From Streptomyces celluloflavus (GTDB taxonomy: Bacteria; Actinomycetota; Actinomycetes; Streptomycetales; Streptomycetaceae), in the NCBI GenBank assembly GCA_000720995.1, contig JOEL01000001.1:124001-188000 (forward strand): a stretch of 64,000 nucleotides of DNA, given 5' to 3'. Of the stretch, positions 11,121-19,591 are shown in pieces. The notes beneath the pieces are model-generated. The model was not told the origin of the DNA. It saw nothing but the letters and a program-made list of their open reading frames with translations, and did not search any database. Both the position numbers and the translations under genes were made by a program. Numbering within the stretch: position 1 is the first letter of the stretch; every line of letters starts with the position of its first letter.

Positions 11121-12164
11121 TCAGTCGGCCTTTCCGTAGGTGCGCGGCGCCGTGCCCGAGGGCGGCAGACCGCCGTTGAAGCGGGGGTCGACGAACGACC
11201 CGAAGTCGAACGAACGGGGAATGAGCCGGAGCGCGGCGAAGGTGTCGACGATCTGCTGTTCCGAGGCGATGGCAGCCTTGTCCACGGCCACCGCGACCGC
11301 CGTGCCCCGGCTGCGCCGGACCGCGTCCAGCGCCACCTTCCGGGGCAGCCCGGTCTCCTTCGACCACACCCGCGCCCAGGCGTCCGGATGCCCGAAGACC
11401 CAGTCCTGCGCACGCCGCAGCCGCTCGGTGTAGTCCTTGAGCGCCCCGGACTTCGCCTGGTCCGCCAGCGCGGCGGTCGCGGCGATCTGGAAGCCCAGAC
11501 CGTTGACCACCCCCTGCCCGGTGGTCAGCACCCGGGCACCGGCCTGGTCCAGGGCCTGTGAGGTGTACGGGTCCCACACCGCCCAGGCGTCCACCTTGCC
11601 CCGGGTGAACGCGGCGAGCGCATCGGCCGGTTGCAGGTAGTTGAGGGTGACGTCCTCCGGGGAGAGCCCGGCCCGCTTCAGCGAGGCGACCAGCTGATAG
11701 TGCGCGGAGCTGCCCTGCGCCACCGCGATCGACCGGCCCTTCAGCTCGGCCGGCCGCCGGAGCGGCGAATCCTTCTTGACCAGGATCGCCTCACCGTCCG
11801 ACCTGCTGTGCGTCCCCGCGATCACCTTGATCTTCGAGTCCGCGGCGGCGGCGAACACCGGCGGGGTGTTGCCGACCCCGCCGACATCGACGGCCCCGGC
11901 GTTGACCGCCTCCAGCAGCGGCGGCCCCGAGGTGAAGGTCGACCACTCGATCCGGTAGGGAAGATCGTCCAGCTCGCCCGCGGCCCGCAGCACCGCCGCC
12001 GAACCACCCTTCTGATCCCCGACCCGGAGCGTCACCGCACCCTTCCCATCGGTACGGCCCCCGCCTCCGGAACCCTCGGCCCGCGACGCGCCCCCGCAAC
12101 CGGCCAGCAGCAGAGCGAGCGGGAGCAGCAGGGCCGGGGCGATGCGCCGTGGTCGTGACCTCAT
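11121..12164 (-). CDS. Sulfonate ABC transporter substrate-binding lipoprotein (SsuA type)
   Basis: A 347-residue lipoprotein with an N-terminal basic segment, hydrophobic LLLPLALLLAGC signal and lipobox Cys near residue 22, followed by a Gly/Ser linker. The mature part has the SsuA/TauA fold features LRVGDQKGG, GGVGNTPPVFAAA and KVDAWAVWDPYTSQAL. It captures aliphatic sulfonates or related sulfur compounds outside the membrane and hands them to the adjoining permease and ATPase. Its start overlaps the ATPase stop as ATGA, and the monooxygenase starts one base after its own stop. Confidence 0.92.
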   Translation of the reverse strand: MRSRPRRIAPALLLPLALLLAGCGGASRAEGSGGGGRTDGKGAVTLRVGDQKGGSAAVLRAAGELDDLPYRIEWSTFTSGPPLLEAVNAGAVDVGGVGNTPPVFAAAADSKIKVIAGTHSRSDGEAILVKKDSPLRRPAELKGRSIAVAQGSSAHYQLVASLKRAGLSPEDVTLNYLQPADALAAFTRGKVDAWAVWDPYTSQALDQAGARVLTTGQGVVNGLGFQIAATAALADQAKSGALKDYTERLRRAQDWVFGHPDAWARVWSKETGLPRKVALDAVRRSRGTAVAVAVDKAAIASEQQIVDTFAALRLIPRSFDFGSFVDPRFNGGLPPSGTAPRTYGKAD

Positions 12165-12991
12165 GGGGTGTCCGTTCCGTTCTCGTCGGCGCCTGCGTGG
12201 GCGCGTGCGGGGGCCGGGGACTGGGGCTGTTCCGGGGGCGGGACGGGCGCGCCCGCCACGCCCAGCCGGTCGAGGAGCCGGGCGCGCAGTGCGGCGAAGC
12301 GCGGATCGGAGCTGTCGCGCGGCCGCGGCAGCGCCACCTCGGTCTCGTACGCGATCCGGCCGCCCGCCATCACCAGCGCGCGGTCGGCGAGCAGCAGGGC
12401 CTCCTCCACATCGTGGGTGACCAGCAGTACCGCGCAGCCGCGCCGCTGCCACACCTCGGCCACCAGCTGCTGCGCCCTGATCCGGGTCAGTGCGTCGAGC
12501 GCGCCGAACGGCTCGTCCAGCAGCAGCAGATCGGGCTCGCGCACCAGCGCACGGGCGAGCGAGGCACGCTGGGCCTCACCGCCGGAGAGCGTCTTGGGCC
12601 AGGCGTCCGCACGGTGGCCGAGGCCGACTTCGTCCAGCGCCCGTACGGCGGTGCCCCGGTCGGGCCGGCCCGGCAGCCCCAGTACGACATTGCGCCACAC
12701 CCGTTTCCAGGGCATCAGCCGCGGCGCCTGGAACGCCACCGCCTTGCGGCGCGGTACCAGTACCTCGCCCTCGATCTCCCGGTCGAGCCCGGCCAGCACC
12801 CGCAGCAGCGTCGACTTACCGCACCCGCTGCGCCCCAGCAGGGCCACGAACTCGCCGGGCCGGACGGTGAGATGCAGGTCGTCCACAACGGCCCGGCCGT
12901 CGAAGGACCGGACCAGCCCGCCGACCCGTACGGCGGCTCCGGGCGCGGCCCCGGCGGACTGTCCGGCGGCGTGCCGAACGCTCTCGTTCAC
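12161..12991 (-). CDS. Sulfonate ABC transporter ATP-binding protein (SsuB type)
   Basis: An ATPase with Walker A LLGRSGCGKST, signature LSGGEAQRASLARAL and Walker B LLLLDEPFGALD, then a C-terminal Pro-rich tail. A GTG at 12991 overlaps the permease stop (GTGA), matching the coupling style of the operon, and gives 276 residues. An ATG 8 codons further upstream (13015) is the alternative but lies inside the permease gene without a ribosome site. It energises import of sulfonates with SsuC and SsuA. Confidence 0.9.
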   Translation of the reverse strand: MNESVRHAAGQSAGAAPGAAVRVGGLVRSFDGRAVVDDLHLTVRPGEFVALLGRSGCGKSTLLRVLAGLDREIEGEVLVPRRKAVAFQAPRLMPWKRVWRNVVLGLPGRPDRGTAVRALDEVGLGHRADAWPKTLSGGEAQRASLARALVREPDLLLLDEPFGALDALTRIRAQQLVAEVWQRRGCAVLLVTHDVEEALLLADRALVMAGGRIAYETEVALPRPRDSSDPRFAALRARLLDRLGVAGAPVPPPEQPQSPAPARAHAGADENGTDTP

Positions 12992-13875
12992 TGGCCCGTG
13001 AAGGTCGGTCGCCATTGCAGCAGCAGCCTTTCGAGGGTGCGGACGACGAGGTCGGCGATGAGCCCGAGGATCGCGTAGACGGCCAGGCACACCACGATCA
13101 CGTCGGTGCGGAAGAACTCCCGGGCCTGGTTCATCAGGAAACCGAGCCCGTCATCGGCGTTGACCTGCTCACCGAAGACCAGCGCGAGCCAGGCGGTGGC
13201 CAGCGAATAGCGCAGTCCGGTCATCGCGCCCGGCAGCGCGCCGGGCAGGACGACATGCCGGATCAGCCCCCGGCGGCTCAGCCCGAGCGAGGTGCCGGCC
13301 TCGACCAGCCGGGCATCGACGCCGCGGATCCCGGCGTACACGTTCAGATACAGATGGAAGGCCACGCCGAGCGCGATCAGCGCGATCTTGGGGGCCTCGC
13401 CGATGCCCAGCCAGATGATGAACAGCGGGATCACCCCCACCCAGGGGATGGACCGCAGCATCTGCACGGTCACGTCGATCACGTCCTCACCGAGCCGCGA
13501 AAGCCCCGAGGCGAGCGCCAGCGCCACCCCGGCGACCCCGCCCAACAGCAGCCCGACGGCGACTCGTTGAAGGGATACCAGCATCGCCGAGGGCAGCGTC
13601 CCGTCCGCGACGAGACCGCCACCGGTGGCGGCGATGGTGCCGGGCGAGGCCAGCATGCCGACGGGCAGCACACCGGTCGAGCTGAGCACCTGCCACAGCA
13701 CCAGCAGCACGACGGGACCCACCGCCCGGCGCAGCCACCGCGGCACGGACCTGCGGCGGCCGGATACCGGGATCACCCGGGAGAGCTCGGGGGAGGGACA
13801 CGGCTCCGCGCGCGCCGGTGTCCCAGCGGATACATCGGGTGGTGCCTGGCCGTGTACGGCCTGGTCGAGAGTCAT
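12988..13875 (-). CDS. Sulfonate ABC transporter permease (SsuC type)
   Basis: A 295-residue integral membrane protein with about six helices. The binding-protein-dependent permease EAA loop is visible as EAGTSLGLSRRGLIRHVVLPGALP around residue 200. The start at 13875 is the ATG after GGAG; the open frame 15 codons upstream is ignored. It is the first structural gene of the sulfur operon. A 240-bp untranslated stretch lies between it and an upstream Cys-containing leader peptide, which points to control by sulfur or cysteine supply. Confidence 0.92.
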   Translation of the reverse strand: MTLDQAVHGQAPPDVSAGTPARAEPCPSPELSRVIPVSGRRRSVPRWLRRAVGPVVLLVLWQVLSSTGVLPVGMLASPGTIAATGGGLVADGTLPSAMLVSLQRVAVGLLLGGVAGVALALASGLSRLGEDVIDVTVQMLRSIPWVGVIPLFIIWLGIGEAPKIALIALGVAFHLYLNVYAGIRGVDARLVEAGTSLGLSRRGLIRHVVLPGALPGAMTGLRYSLATAWLALVFGEQVNADDGLGFLMNQAREFFRTDVIVVCLAVYAILGLIADLVVRTLERLLLQWRPTFTGQ

Positions 13876-14026
13876 GGAGGCTCCACGGGCAGGGGAGGGG
13901 CGCGCCCGGACACACGGCAACAGCGCGAGGCGGCGTAGGGGAACCGGCTACCGGCCCCCGGCGAAGAGGGACGCCGGAGAACAACCGAAGAACAACGACA
14001 GGCCCTCTGGCCGCTACGAGAATCAC

Positions 14027-14084
14027 GAGACCTACGAGACCTACGGGGTCTACGGGGAGCTGTGAGACCTACGAGACCTACGGG
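14027..14084. repeat. Perfect 21-nt direct repeat in the leader of the sulfur operon
   Basis: A 21-nt element occurs at 14027-14047 and identically at 14064-14084, 37 bp apart. Each copy is itself GAGACCTAC twice followed by GGG. Partial copies (GGTCTACGGGGAG, GCTACGAGATC) flank them. The block lies between the leader peptide stop and the permease start, so it is transcribed with the operon. It may be a regulator site or part of an RNA structure. The two copies are direct, so they do not simply pair with each other. Confidence 0.7.
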
Positions 14085-14115
14085 ATCCGCGGCAGCTACG
14101 AGATCTGAGGGCGCG

Positions 14116-14202
14116 TCAGCAGCCGCTGCGACACGCGGCGGAGGCCACCCGCAGCAGGTCGATGTGACCGCGCGTGGTGAGCAGGGCTGACGAGGGGGAC
14201 AT
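14116..14202 (-). CDS. Cys-containing leader peptide of the sulfur operon
   Basis: A 28-codon frame encodes MSPSSALLTTRG then HIDLLRVASAACRSGC and stop. The segment HIDL-x-RVASA-x-C-R-x-x-C is the signature of short leader peptides that precede sulfur-assimilation genes in Streptomyces and other actinobacteria. The two Cys codons sit at the very end, where a ribosome stalling for lack of cysteinyl-tRNA would change folding of the RNA downstream. The peptide itself is likely dispensable. It starts 327 bp upstream of ssuC on the same strand, with nothing but the repeat block between. The ribosome site is weak. Family recognition is from memory of the motif. Confidence 0.85.
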   Translation of the reverse strand: MSPSSALLTTRGHIDLLRVASAACRSGC

Positions 14203-14347
14203 GCCCGTGAACGTAGCGGTGCGTTCCGAGCGCGGTCAATCGTCGTCTCGGCTGGTGGACCTTTGTTGCGCGCACATGGAGGGGGCGTTGCGGGCGCCGG
14301 CCGCGGGGCTCCCGGCGCGCGGCCGGCACCCGTACGAAAATGGGGGC

Positions 14348-14770
14348 ATGAGCACCGCATTCACCACCCGGATCCTCGACATCACCACCGGTTCGACGGA
14401 GACCGTCGCCGACCTCACCGCCCACTGCGCCGCCTTCCTCCGAGACGCCGCGGCCGGGGGCGACGGCCTCCTGAACATCTTCGTACCGCACGCCACGGCG
14501 GGCATCGCCGTCCTGGAGACGGGCGCCGGCAGCGACGAGGACCTGCTGGCCGCGCTGCACGACCTGCTGCCGGCCGACAACCGCTGGCGGCACCGCCACG
14601 GCAGCCCGGGACACGGCCGCGACCACGTGCTCCCCGCGCTCGTCCCCCCGCATGCGACCCTCCCGGTCGTCGACGGCCGGCTGGCCCTCGGCACCTGGCA
14701 GTCGGTCTGCCTCGTCGACACGAATCGCGATAATCCGCGCCGTCAGGTGCGGCTGACCTTTCTCGGGTGA
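14348..14770 (+). CDS. YjbQ family protein (UPF0047, secondary thiamine-phosphate synthase type)
   Basis: A 140-residue protein starting MSTAFTTRILDITTGS, with GLLNIFVPHATAGIAVLE, the loop HRHGSPGHGRDHVLPALVPP and LGTWQSVCLVD near the end. These are the conserved blocks of the YjbQ/UPF0047 fold, whose three His and one Asp bind a metal. Some members show weak thiamine-phosphate synthase activity in vitro, but the real role is unsettled. The ATG at 14348 is chosen over upstream in-frame starts because homologues begin at this point. It is divergent from the leader peptide. Confidence 0.88.
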   Translation: MSTAFTTRILDITTGSTETVADLTAHCAAFLRDAAAGGDGLLNIFVPHATAGIAVLETGAGSDEDLLAALHDLLPADNRWRHRHGSPGHGRDHVLPALVPPHATLPVVDGRLALGTWQSVCLVDTNRDNPRRQVRLTFLG

Positions 14771-14887
14771 CGCGTCGACGCGACGAGCCCGTGGAGGCGA
14801 AACCGCGCGGTCAGTCAACGGGAGGAGGTGCGCGCGTCGGCCGGTCCGCGCCACCGTGCGATGTCAGGGCATATCGCCTCCGACGGC

Positions 14888-14919
14888 CGCCTGGCCTGGG
14901 CTTTCGGACCCGCCAGGCG
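14888..14919. terminator. Hairpin between convergent YjbQ and ABC permease genes
   Basis: CGCCTGGC and GCCAGGCG pair as 8 bp. An inner GGG/CCC adds 3 bp after a 2-nt bulge, and the loop contains CTTT. It lies 6 bp before the permease stop region and can serve both strands. Confidence 0.5.
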
Positions 14920-14924
14920 CTACC

Positions 14925-16169
14925 TCACCCCGTCGCCAACGCCTCGGTGGGCGCCAGTCGCGCAGCCCGCATGGACGGGTACACGCCCGCGACCACCCCG
15001 ATCGCGATCGCTCCGGCGGTGCCGGCGCCTACCGCCGACAGCGGGATGACCGGCGGCCAGCCCTGGTAGACGGCGTAGCCGAGGGAGGCCAGGACGCCTA
15101 CGACGGTGCCCAGGATGCCGCCCAGGAGGGACAGGGCCACCGACTCGGTGAGGAACTGGCCGCGGATCTGGCCGCGGTGGGCGCCCAGGGCGCGGCGGAG
15201 GCCGATCTCGCGGCGGCGTTCCAGTACGGAGATGTACATCGTGTTGGCGACGCCGACGCCGCCGACCAGCAGGGCGACGCCCGCGAGGCCGAGAAAGAGG
15301 GCCGAGAACGTCGATGCGGTGGCGCGTTTCGCGGCCAGGGCGTCGGAGGGGCGGCTGACCTGGATGAGGCCGGGGGCCTGCGGGTAGACGGTGGCCGCGA
15401 GTACCGAGGCGACGTCTTCGATGGAGTCCTCGCGTGCCGTCGTGTAGACGACCGTCGGATGCCCGTCGAAGTGCAGGGTCTTCTTGGCGGCGCCCCAGCC
15501 GACCAGGACGGAGCGTTCCAGGTCGGGGGCGAGACGCATCGGGGCGAGGATGCCGATGACGGTGAAGTAGGTGTTGCCGATGATGACTTGGGGCGGTTCC
15601 TGGCCGGGCGTCAGGCGGGGGATGCCGAGTCGGGCCGCGGCTTCGTACCCCAGGACGACGGTGGGGAAGGAGTCGGTCGTGGAGTTCAGGAACGTACCGG
15701 AGCCGACGGTGCCGTTCACCGCGGGCAGCAGGTCGGTCCGGGCCGCGAGCACCGTCAGGCCCAGTCCGTCGTTGGGATCGGTGCGGTCCGAACGGCGCAC
15801 CAGGGAATGGGTGTTGGCGACGGCGCTCGCATGGGTGACCGGGCCGATCCGCCGGACCATGTCCGGTGCCTCCTCGGGCAGGAGGATGGGCTCTTTCTGG
15901 TTGGACATGGGTTCGGCGCGCAGCGTGTTCGTGCCCAGCGCGGACAACTGCTGGTCGAGGTGGCGCTGGCTGGAGGCCGGGATGCTGGTCACCAGGATCA
16001 GGGTGGCGATGCCGATGGAGATGCCGAGCGCGGAGAGCGCGGCGCGCATCCGGCGGGTGCGGATCCCGAGCAGGCCCAGGCGCAGCACGTCGGAGGGGGC
16101 GAGCCGGACCGGGCGGCTGGGGTCGGCGTCCGGTCCGGTCGGGTCGGGGACGGTGTCGGTGCGTTTCAC
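14925..16169 (-). CDS. ABC transporter permease, MacB/FtsX type
   Basis: A 414-residue protein with one N-terminal helix ([27 protein letters not shown]), a large extracytoplasmic domain and three C-terminal helices of the FtsX/MacB fold ([25 protein letters not shown]). The start is a GTG overlapping the ATPase stop (GTGA). The cytoplasmic [14 protein letters not shown] segment is the coupling motif of MacB-type permeases. With the ATPase and adaptor it should form a mechanotransmission pump that exports a peptide, antibiotic or lipid from the outer membrane leaflet. Confidence 0.92.
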   Translation of the reverse strand: MKRTDTVPDPTGPDADPSRPVRLAPSDVLRLGLLGIRTRRMRAALSALGISIGIATLILVTSIPASSQRHLDQQLSALGTNTLRAEPMSNQKEPILLPEEAPDMVRRIGPVTHASAVANTHSLVRRSDRTDPNDGLGLTVLAARTDLLPAVNGTVGSGTFLNSTTDSFPTVVLGYEAAARLGIPRLTPGQEPPQVIIGNTYFTVIGILAPMRLAPDLERSVLVGWGAAKKTLHFDGHPTVVYTTAREDSIEDVASVLAATVYPQAPGLIQVSRPSDALAAKRATASTFSALFLGLAGVALLVGGVGVANTMYISVLERRREIGLRRALGAHRGQIRGQFLTESVALSLLGGILGTVVGVLASLGYAVYQGWPPVIPLSAVGAGTAGAIAIGVVAGVYPSMRAARLAPTEALATG

Positions 16170-16936
16170 TGCGGGCCCCCGGTGTGCGCTGCGGTGTCGG
16201 CGACGATGCGGCCGTCGCGGATCTCGACCCGGCGCGGGAGCCGGGCCGCGAGGTCCCGTTCGTGGGTGATGACCGCGATGGTGGTGCCCTCGGTGTTCAG
16301 CCGGATGAGCAGGTCGAGCACGGCCTGGCTGTTGGCCGTGTCGAGGGCGCCGGTCGGCTCGTCGGCGAGAACCAGCGCGGGCCGGTTGACCAGTGCGCGG
16401 GCGATGGCCACGCGCTGCCGCTCGCCGCCCGAGAGCTGATGCGGCAGGTGCCCGACACGGTGGCCGAGCCCGACCCGTTCCAGCGCGGCGACCGCCAGCG
16501 GCCTGCGCTGCCGCCGGGGCACGCCCGCGTACAGTAGTCCGGTGGCGACGTTCTCCGCCGCGCTCAGCCCCTCGGTGAGGTGGAACTGCTGGAAGACGAA
16601 GCCGAGCCAGCGTCCGCGCAGCGCCGAGAGGCGGCGGTCGGACAGCTGGGCCGGGTCCTTGCCGCCGATCTCGACCGAGCCGCTGGTCGGCAGGTCGAGG
16701 GTGCCCATGATGTTCAGCAGCGTCGACTTGCCGGATCCGGACGGGCCGACGATGGCGAGCAGATCGCCTTCGCCGATGGTGAGCGAGACGTCGTCGAGCG
16801 CCTTGACGCCGCCGGAGTACGCCTTCGTCGCGTTCCGGACGGTGAGGACGGGCGGGCCGGGCGGGCCGGGCTCGCGGGGGAGGACGGCGGTCGGCGACGT
16901 GTCGGCGGCCGCCGGTGGGGGGTGCGGAAGGCTCAC
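16166..16936 (-). CDS. ABC transporter ATP-binding protein, MacB/LolD type
   Basis: A 256-residue ATPase with [16 protein letters not shown] (Walker A), [15 protein letters not shown] (signature) and [13 protein letters not shown] (Walker B). An N-terminal Pro/Ala-rich extension of about 25 residues precedes the fold. The GTG start overlaps the stop of the adaptor gene (GTGA), and its own stop overlaps the permease start in the same way. It drives the MacB-like permease beside it. Confidence 0.93.
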   Translation of the reverse strand: MSLPHPPPAAADTSPTAVLPREPGPPGPPVLTVRNATKAYSGGVKALDDVSLTIGEGDLLAIVGPSGSGKSTLLNIMGTLDLPTSGSVEIGGKDPAQLSDRRLSALRGRWLGFVFQQFHLTEGLSAAENVATGLLYAGVPRRQRRPLAVAALERVGLGHRVGHLPHQLSGGERQRVAIARALVNRPALVLADEPTGALDTANSQAVLDLLIRLNTEGTTIAVITHERDLAARLPRRVEIRDGRIVADTAAHTGGPQ

Positions 16937-18069
16937 GACGTGGTCACCACCCGGTCGCCCTCCTTGATGCCCGAGCCCGAGATCTCGACCATGCCCTTCG
17001 CGAACAGTCCGGTCTTGACGGCGATGAGCCGGCCGTCGGTCCGCTGGAGCGCGTAGCCGCCCTCGCGCAGCGCCAGCAGTGCGCCGACCGGGACGGCGAG
17101 CACGTGCTCCCGCTTCTCGGCCGTGAAGGTGACCTGCACGGACGCCGAGCTGAGGTCCTTCACCGAGGCGCTGTCGACCGGCTCGACGGTCACCTGGAGC
17201 GTCGCCGGGGCGGCCGCGCCCGAGGCGTCCGTGTCGGCCCCGCCCTGCACGGTCTGCCCGACCGAAGTGACCTTGCCCGGCACGCTCTTGGTGCTGGGCA
17301 AGGCGAGGGTGACGGGGTCGCCCTTGTGGATCGGGGCGGCGTCCTGGGCCTCGACCTTCACCTGGACCGACTTGTGGACGGAGGTGACGGTCAGCACCTC
17401 TTCGGCCACCGGATCGCCGAGCTGTGCCTTGATCCCGCTGACCCGGTACGGTCCGGGCACCACGACGACCTCCCCGGGGACGAGCTTCCCGGTCTCCTGC
17501 TGACCGGTGTCGTGCTGCCAGCGCTTCAGCGCGGCGAGCAGCGTGGGGGTCAGCTTGGTGCCGGGCTCCGCGCCCTTGCCGGAGCCGGCCTTCTGCGGGA
17601 CGCTCACCGCCGGGCCGGTGTCGTAGCCGAGCGCCCGGAGGTTCTCGGCGAGTACGGTCACGTCCCGCCCGCTGACCCCCGAGGTGTCGAGGGTGCGGAA
17701 GACGGGGGTGTCGCCGAAGAACACCATCACGGGCCGGTCGTCGACCCAGTACAGCGGTTTGCCGCGGGCCACCGTCGTATCCGGCTTCGGCAGCCGGGTC
17801 AGGGACCCCTTGCCCGTGCCCTTGACCACCGTCTGCCCGCCGAAGCCGAGGGCGCCGGGCAGCGTCCGGCTGTCGGCGAGGTCCGTCCGCACGATGGCGG
17901 CCGTCTGAGCCGAGGGGGCGCCCGCTTCCTTGGGCTGCTGGTCACGGCCGTGCGCGGACAGTGCCACCGCGCCGACGGCGCCTCCGGAGAGCACGGTCAG
18001 GGCCGCCACCGCCGCGATCCTCCTGCCGCGCCGGCGGCCGGACGCCGGGGCGTCATCCCTTCTTGCCAC
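16933..18069 (-). CDS. Membrane-fusion/adaptor protein with peptidoglycan-binding domain
   Basis: A 378-residue extracytoplasmic adaptor. A basic N-terminus and one helix ([21 protein letters not shown]) anchor it, then a lipoyl/barrel-sandwich half, a PG_binding_1-like insert ([14 protein letters not shown] and [17 protein letters not shown]) and beta-barrel domains ([10 protein letters not shown] and VPVGALLAL). The layout is common in Gram-positive MacB-type efflux operons. The GTG at 18069 follows GAAGGAGG by 6 nt. The gene overlaps the lipoprotein gene by 17 bp in another frame. Confidence 0.9.
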   Translation of the reverse strand: MARRDDAPASGRRRGRRIAAVAALTVLSGGAVGAVALSAHGRDQQPKEAGAPSAQTAAIVRTDLADSRTLPGALGFGGQTVVKGTGKGSLTRLPKPDTTVARGKPLYWVDDRPVMVFFGDTPVFRTLDTSGVSGRDVTVLAENLRALGYDTGPAVSVPQKAGSGKGAEPGTKLTPTLLAALKRWQHDTGQQETGKLVPGEVVVVPGPYRVSGIKAQLGDPVAEEVLTVTSVHKSVQVKVEAQDAAPIHKGDPVTLALPSTKSVPGKVTSVGQTVQGGADTDASGAAAPATLQVTVEPVDSASVKDLSSASVQVTFTAEKREHVLAVPVGALLALREGGYALQRTDGRLIAVKTGLFAKGMVEISGSGIKEGDRVVTTS

Positions 18070-18703
18070 CGAACGCCTCCTTCTCGCACGTCTTGTCGAT
18101 CTCGTTCTGCTTGGCCTCGGAGAACCCGTTGGTGCCGTTGTCGTCGGCGTAATTCCAGCCCGTCGCGATGCCGTGCTCGTCCTGGAGCATCTTCACCCGC
18201 ATGCCCGTCTTGTTGATGCACTTCACGTAGACGCGGTAGTCGTCCGTGTAGTGCGGGTTGACCGCCGGGTCCTGCTCCGGTGGCCGCCGGGGCAGCTTCA
18301 CCAGACAGGCGTCGAAGGCCGCCTTGTACTTCGTGGTGATCTCCTTGCCCTGCATAGGCCACGCCTGTTTGGCGCCCGCGAGCTCGGCCCGCTTGGTGTT
18401 CATGGGGACGCCGTGGGCCTGGAGGCAGGCGTTGTAGGCGTTGTCGAGCTTGTCGATCTCCTCCTCCGTCGAGTCCATGCGCAGTTGCGGCCGCCGGGAG
18501 TCGACCTCGGGGGCCGCGGACGTACCGGGCTTGCCGTCCGGCGCCGGGCTTCCGGTTTCCAGGGTCGAGACGCCGTCCTTGGCGGCCTTGGCGCCGGACT
18601 CGCCGCCCGCACCACAGGCGGTCAGCACGGTCGCGGCGAGCAGCGCGCAGACCGAGAACGCGGTGGTACGGACCGCGGGGGAGAGATGTTTCGTGTTCCG
18701 CAT
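18053..18703 (-). CDS. Lipoprotein heading the efflux operon
   Basis: A 216-residue protein with a lipoprotein signal (TAFSVCALLAATVLTAC; Cys near residue 30). A charged mature part has paired Cys at NACLQAHGV, DACLVKLP, KCINKTG and KTCEKEAF. Four well-spaced Cys suggest two disulfides in an extracytoplasmic fold. No known domain is recognised. The start at 18703 is four codons inside the longest frame, where the basic N-terminus begins. As first gene before an adaptor-ATPase-permease set it may bind the substrate, or act as a sensor for the two-component system encoded on the opposite strand. Confidence 0.82.
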   Translation of the reverse strand: MRNTKHLSPAVRTTAFSVCALLAATVLTACGAGGESGAKAAKDGVSTLETGSPAPDGKPGTSAAPEVDSRRPQLRMDSTEEEIDKLDNAYNACLQAHGVPMNTKRAELAGAKQAWPMQGKEITTKYKAAFDACLVKLPRRPPEQDPAVNPHYTDDYRVYVKCINKTGMRVKMLQDEHGIATGWNYADDNGTNGFSEAKQNEIDKTCEKEAFGGKKG

Positions 18704-18725
18704 GGTGTCGAGCATCGCGATGACT

Positions 18726-18761
18726 TGTCAGAAAGCTGTCAGGAACTCATGGGGTGCTCAT
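18726..18761. promoter_or_regulatory. Two pairs of 11-bp-spaced direct repeats between efflux operon and response regulator
   Basis: TGTCAG at 18726 and 18737 and CTCAT at 18746 and 18757 each repeat at exactly 11 bp, one helix turn. Tandem half-sites at this spacing are typical for dimers of OmpR-type regulators. They lie in the 111-bp divergent space between the lipoprotein gene and the OmpR-family regulator gene, so the encoded regulator is the obvious candidate to bind. Confidence 0.55.
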
Positions 18762-18802
18762 AGGGGTCGCGCCCGGCCGCCCCGGGCGGCACACGGCATT
18801 CC

Positions 18803-18808
18803 TAGACT
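18803..18808 (+). promoter_or_regulatory. Predicted -10 element of the two-component operon (leaderless transcript)
   Basis: TAGACT fits TAnnnT and ends 6 bp before the ATG at 18815, so the predicted start of transcription falls at or next to the start codon. No ribosome site precedes the ATG, consistent with a leaderless mRNA. Confidence 0.5.
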
Positions 18809-18814
18809 CGCCGC

Positions 18815-19591
18815 ATGTGTGCACGCGTGGTCGTCGCCGAGGACGACCGGAAACAGGCGGCTCTGGTCCGCCGCTATCTGGAACACGAGGGCCACGACGT
18901 GGTCGTGGTGCACGACGGTGCGACGGCGCTCGCGGAACTCCGGCGCCGGCTGCCCGACCTGCTGATCCTCGACGTGATGATGCCGTTCATCGACGGCTTC
19001 GACGTGTGCCGGACCGTGCGCGCCGAGGCGGGCCTCGCCGCCCTGCCGGTGCTGATGCTGACCGCCCGTTCCACCGTGGACGACCAACTGCTCGGCCTGG
19101 ACCTGGGCGCGGACGCCTACCTGTCCAAACCGTCCGGTCCGCGCGAACTGATGGCCCGCGCCCGGTCCCTGCTCCGGCGCGGCGGGCGCGCGGGCACGGG
19201 CGCGGACGCGGCCGGGCCGGACCCCGTACTGCGGGTCGGGCCGCTGACCGTGGACCCCGGGCGCCACGAGGTGTGGGCCCACGACCGCCGCATCCACTGC
19301 ACACCGGGCGAGTTCCGGCTCCTGGAGGTGCTGGCCTCGCGGCCGGGACAGGTTTTCAGCCGGACGCAGATCCTGGAGCGGCTGCACGGCGCCGACTGCT
19401 ACATCAGCGCGCGGACCGTGGACATGCACGTCATGAACCTCCGCAGGAAGATCGAACAGGACCCGCGCAGCGCCCGCCGGCTGGTGACGGTATACGGCTT
19501 CGGCTACAAACTCGTCGACCAGGAGCAGCCCGCCGGCCGGGAGAACCCCGGGCCCGCCACCGGCCAAAGGGACGCGCGCCATGGGCCCTGA
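18815..19591 (+). CDS. OmpR-family response regulator
   Basis: A 258-residue regulator with receiver domain (acidic pair EDD near residue 9, phospho-acceptor Asp in LLILDVMMPF, Lys in LSKPSGPRE) and winged-helix DNA-binding domain (CTPGEFRLLEVLASRPGQVFSRTQILERL and RTVDMHVMNLRRKIE). The usual KPF after the conserved Lys is KPS here. An Ala/Gly linker joins the domains. It overlaps the kinase gene by 11 bp. It very likely controls the divergent efflux operon and itself through the 11-bp-spaced repeats. Confidence 0.95.
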   Translation: MCARVVVAEDDRKQAALVRRYLEHEGHDVVVVHDGATALAELRRRLPDLLILDVMMPFIDGFDVCRTVRAEAGLAALPVLMLTARSTVDDQLLGLDLGADAYLSKPSGPRELMARARSLLRRGGRAGTGADAAGPDPVLRVGPLTVDPGRHEVWAHDRRIHCTPGEFRLLEVLASRPGQVFSRTQILERLHGADCYISARTVDMHVMNLRRKIEQDPRSARRLVTVYGFGYKLVDQEQPAGRENPGPATGQRDARHGP

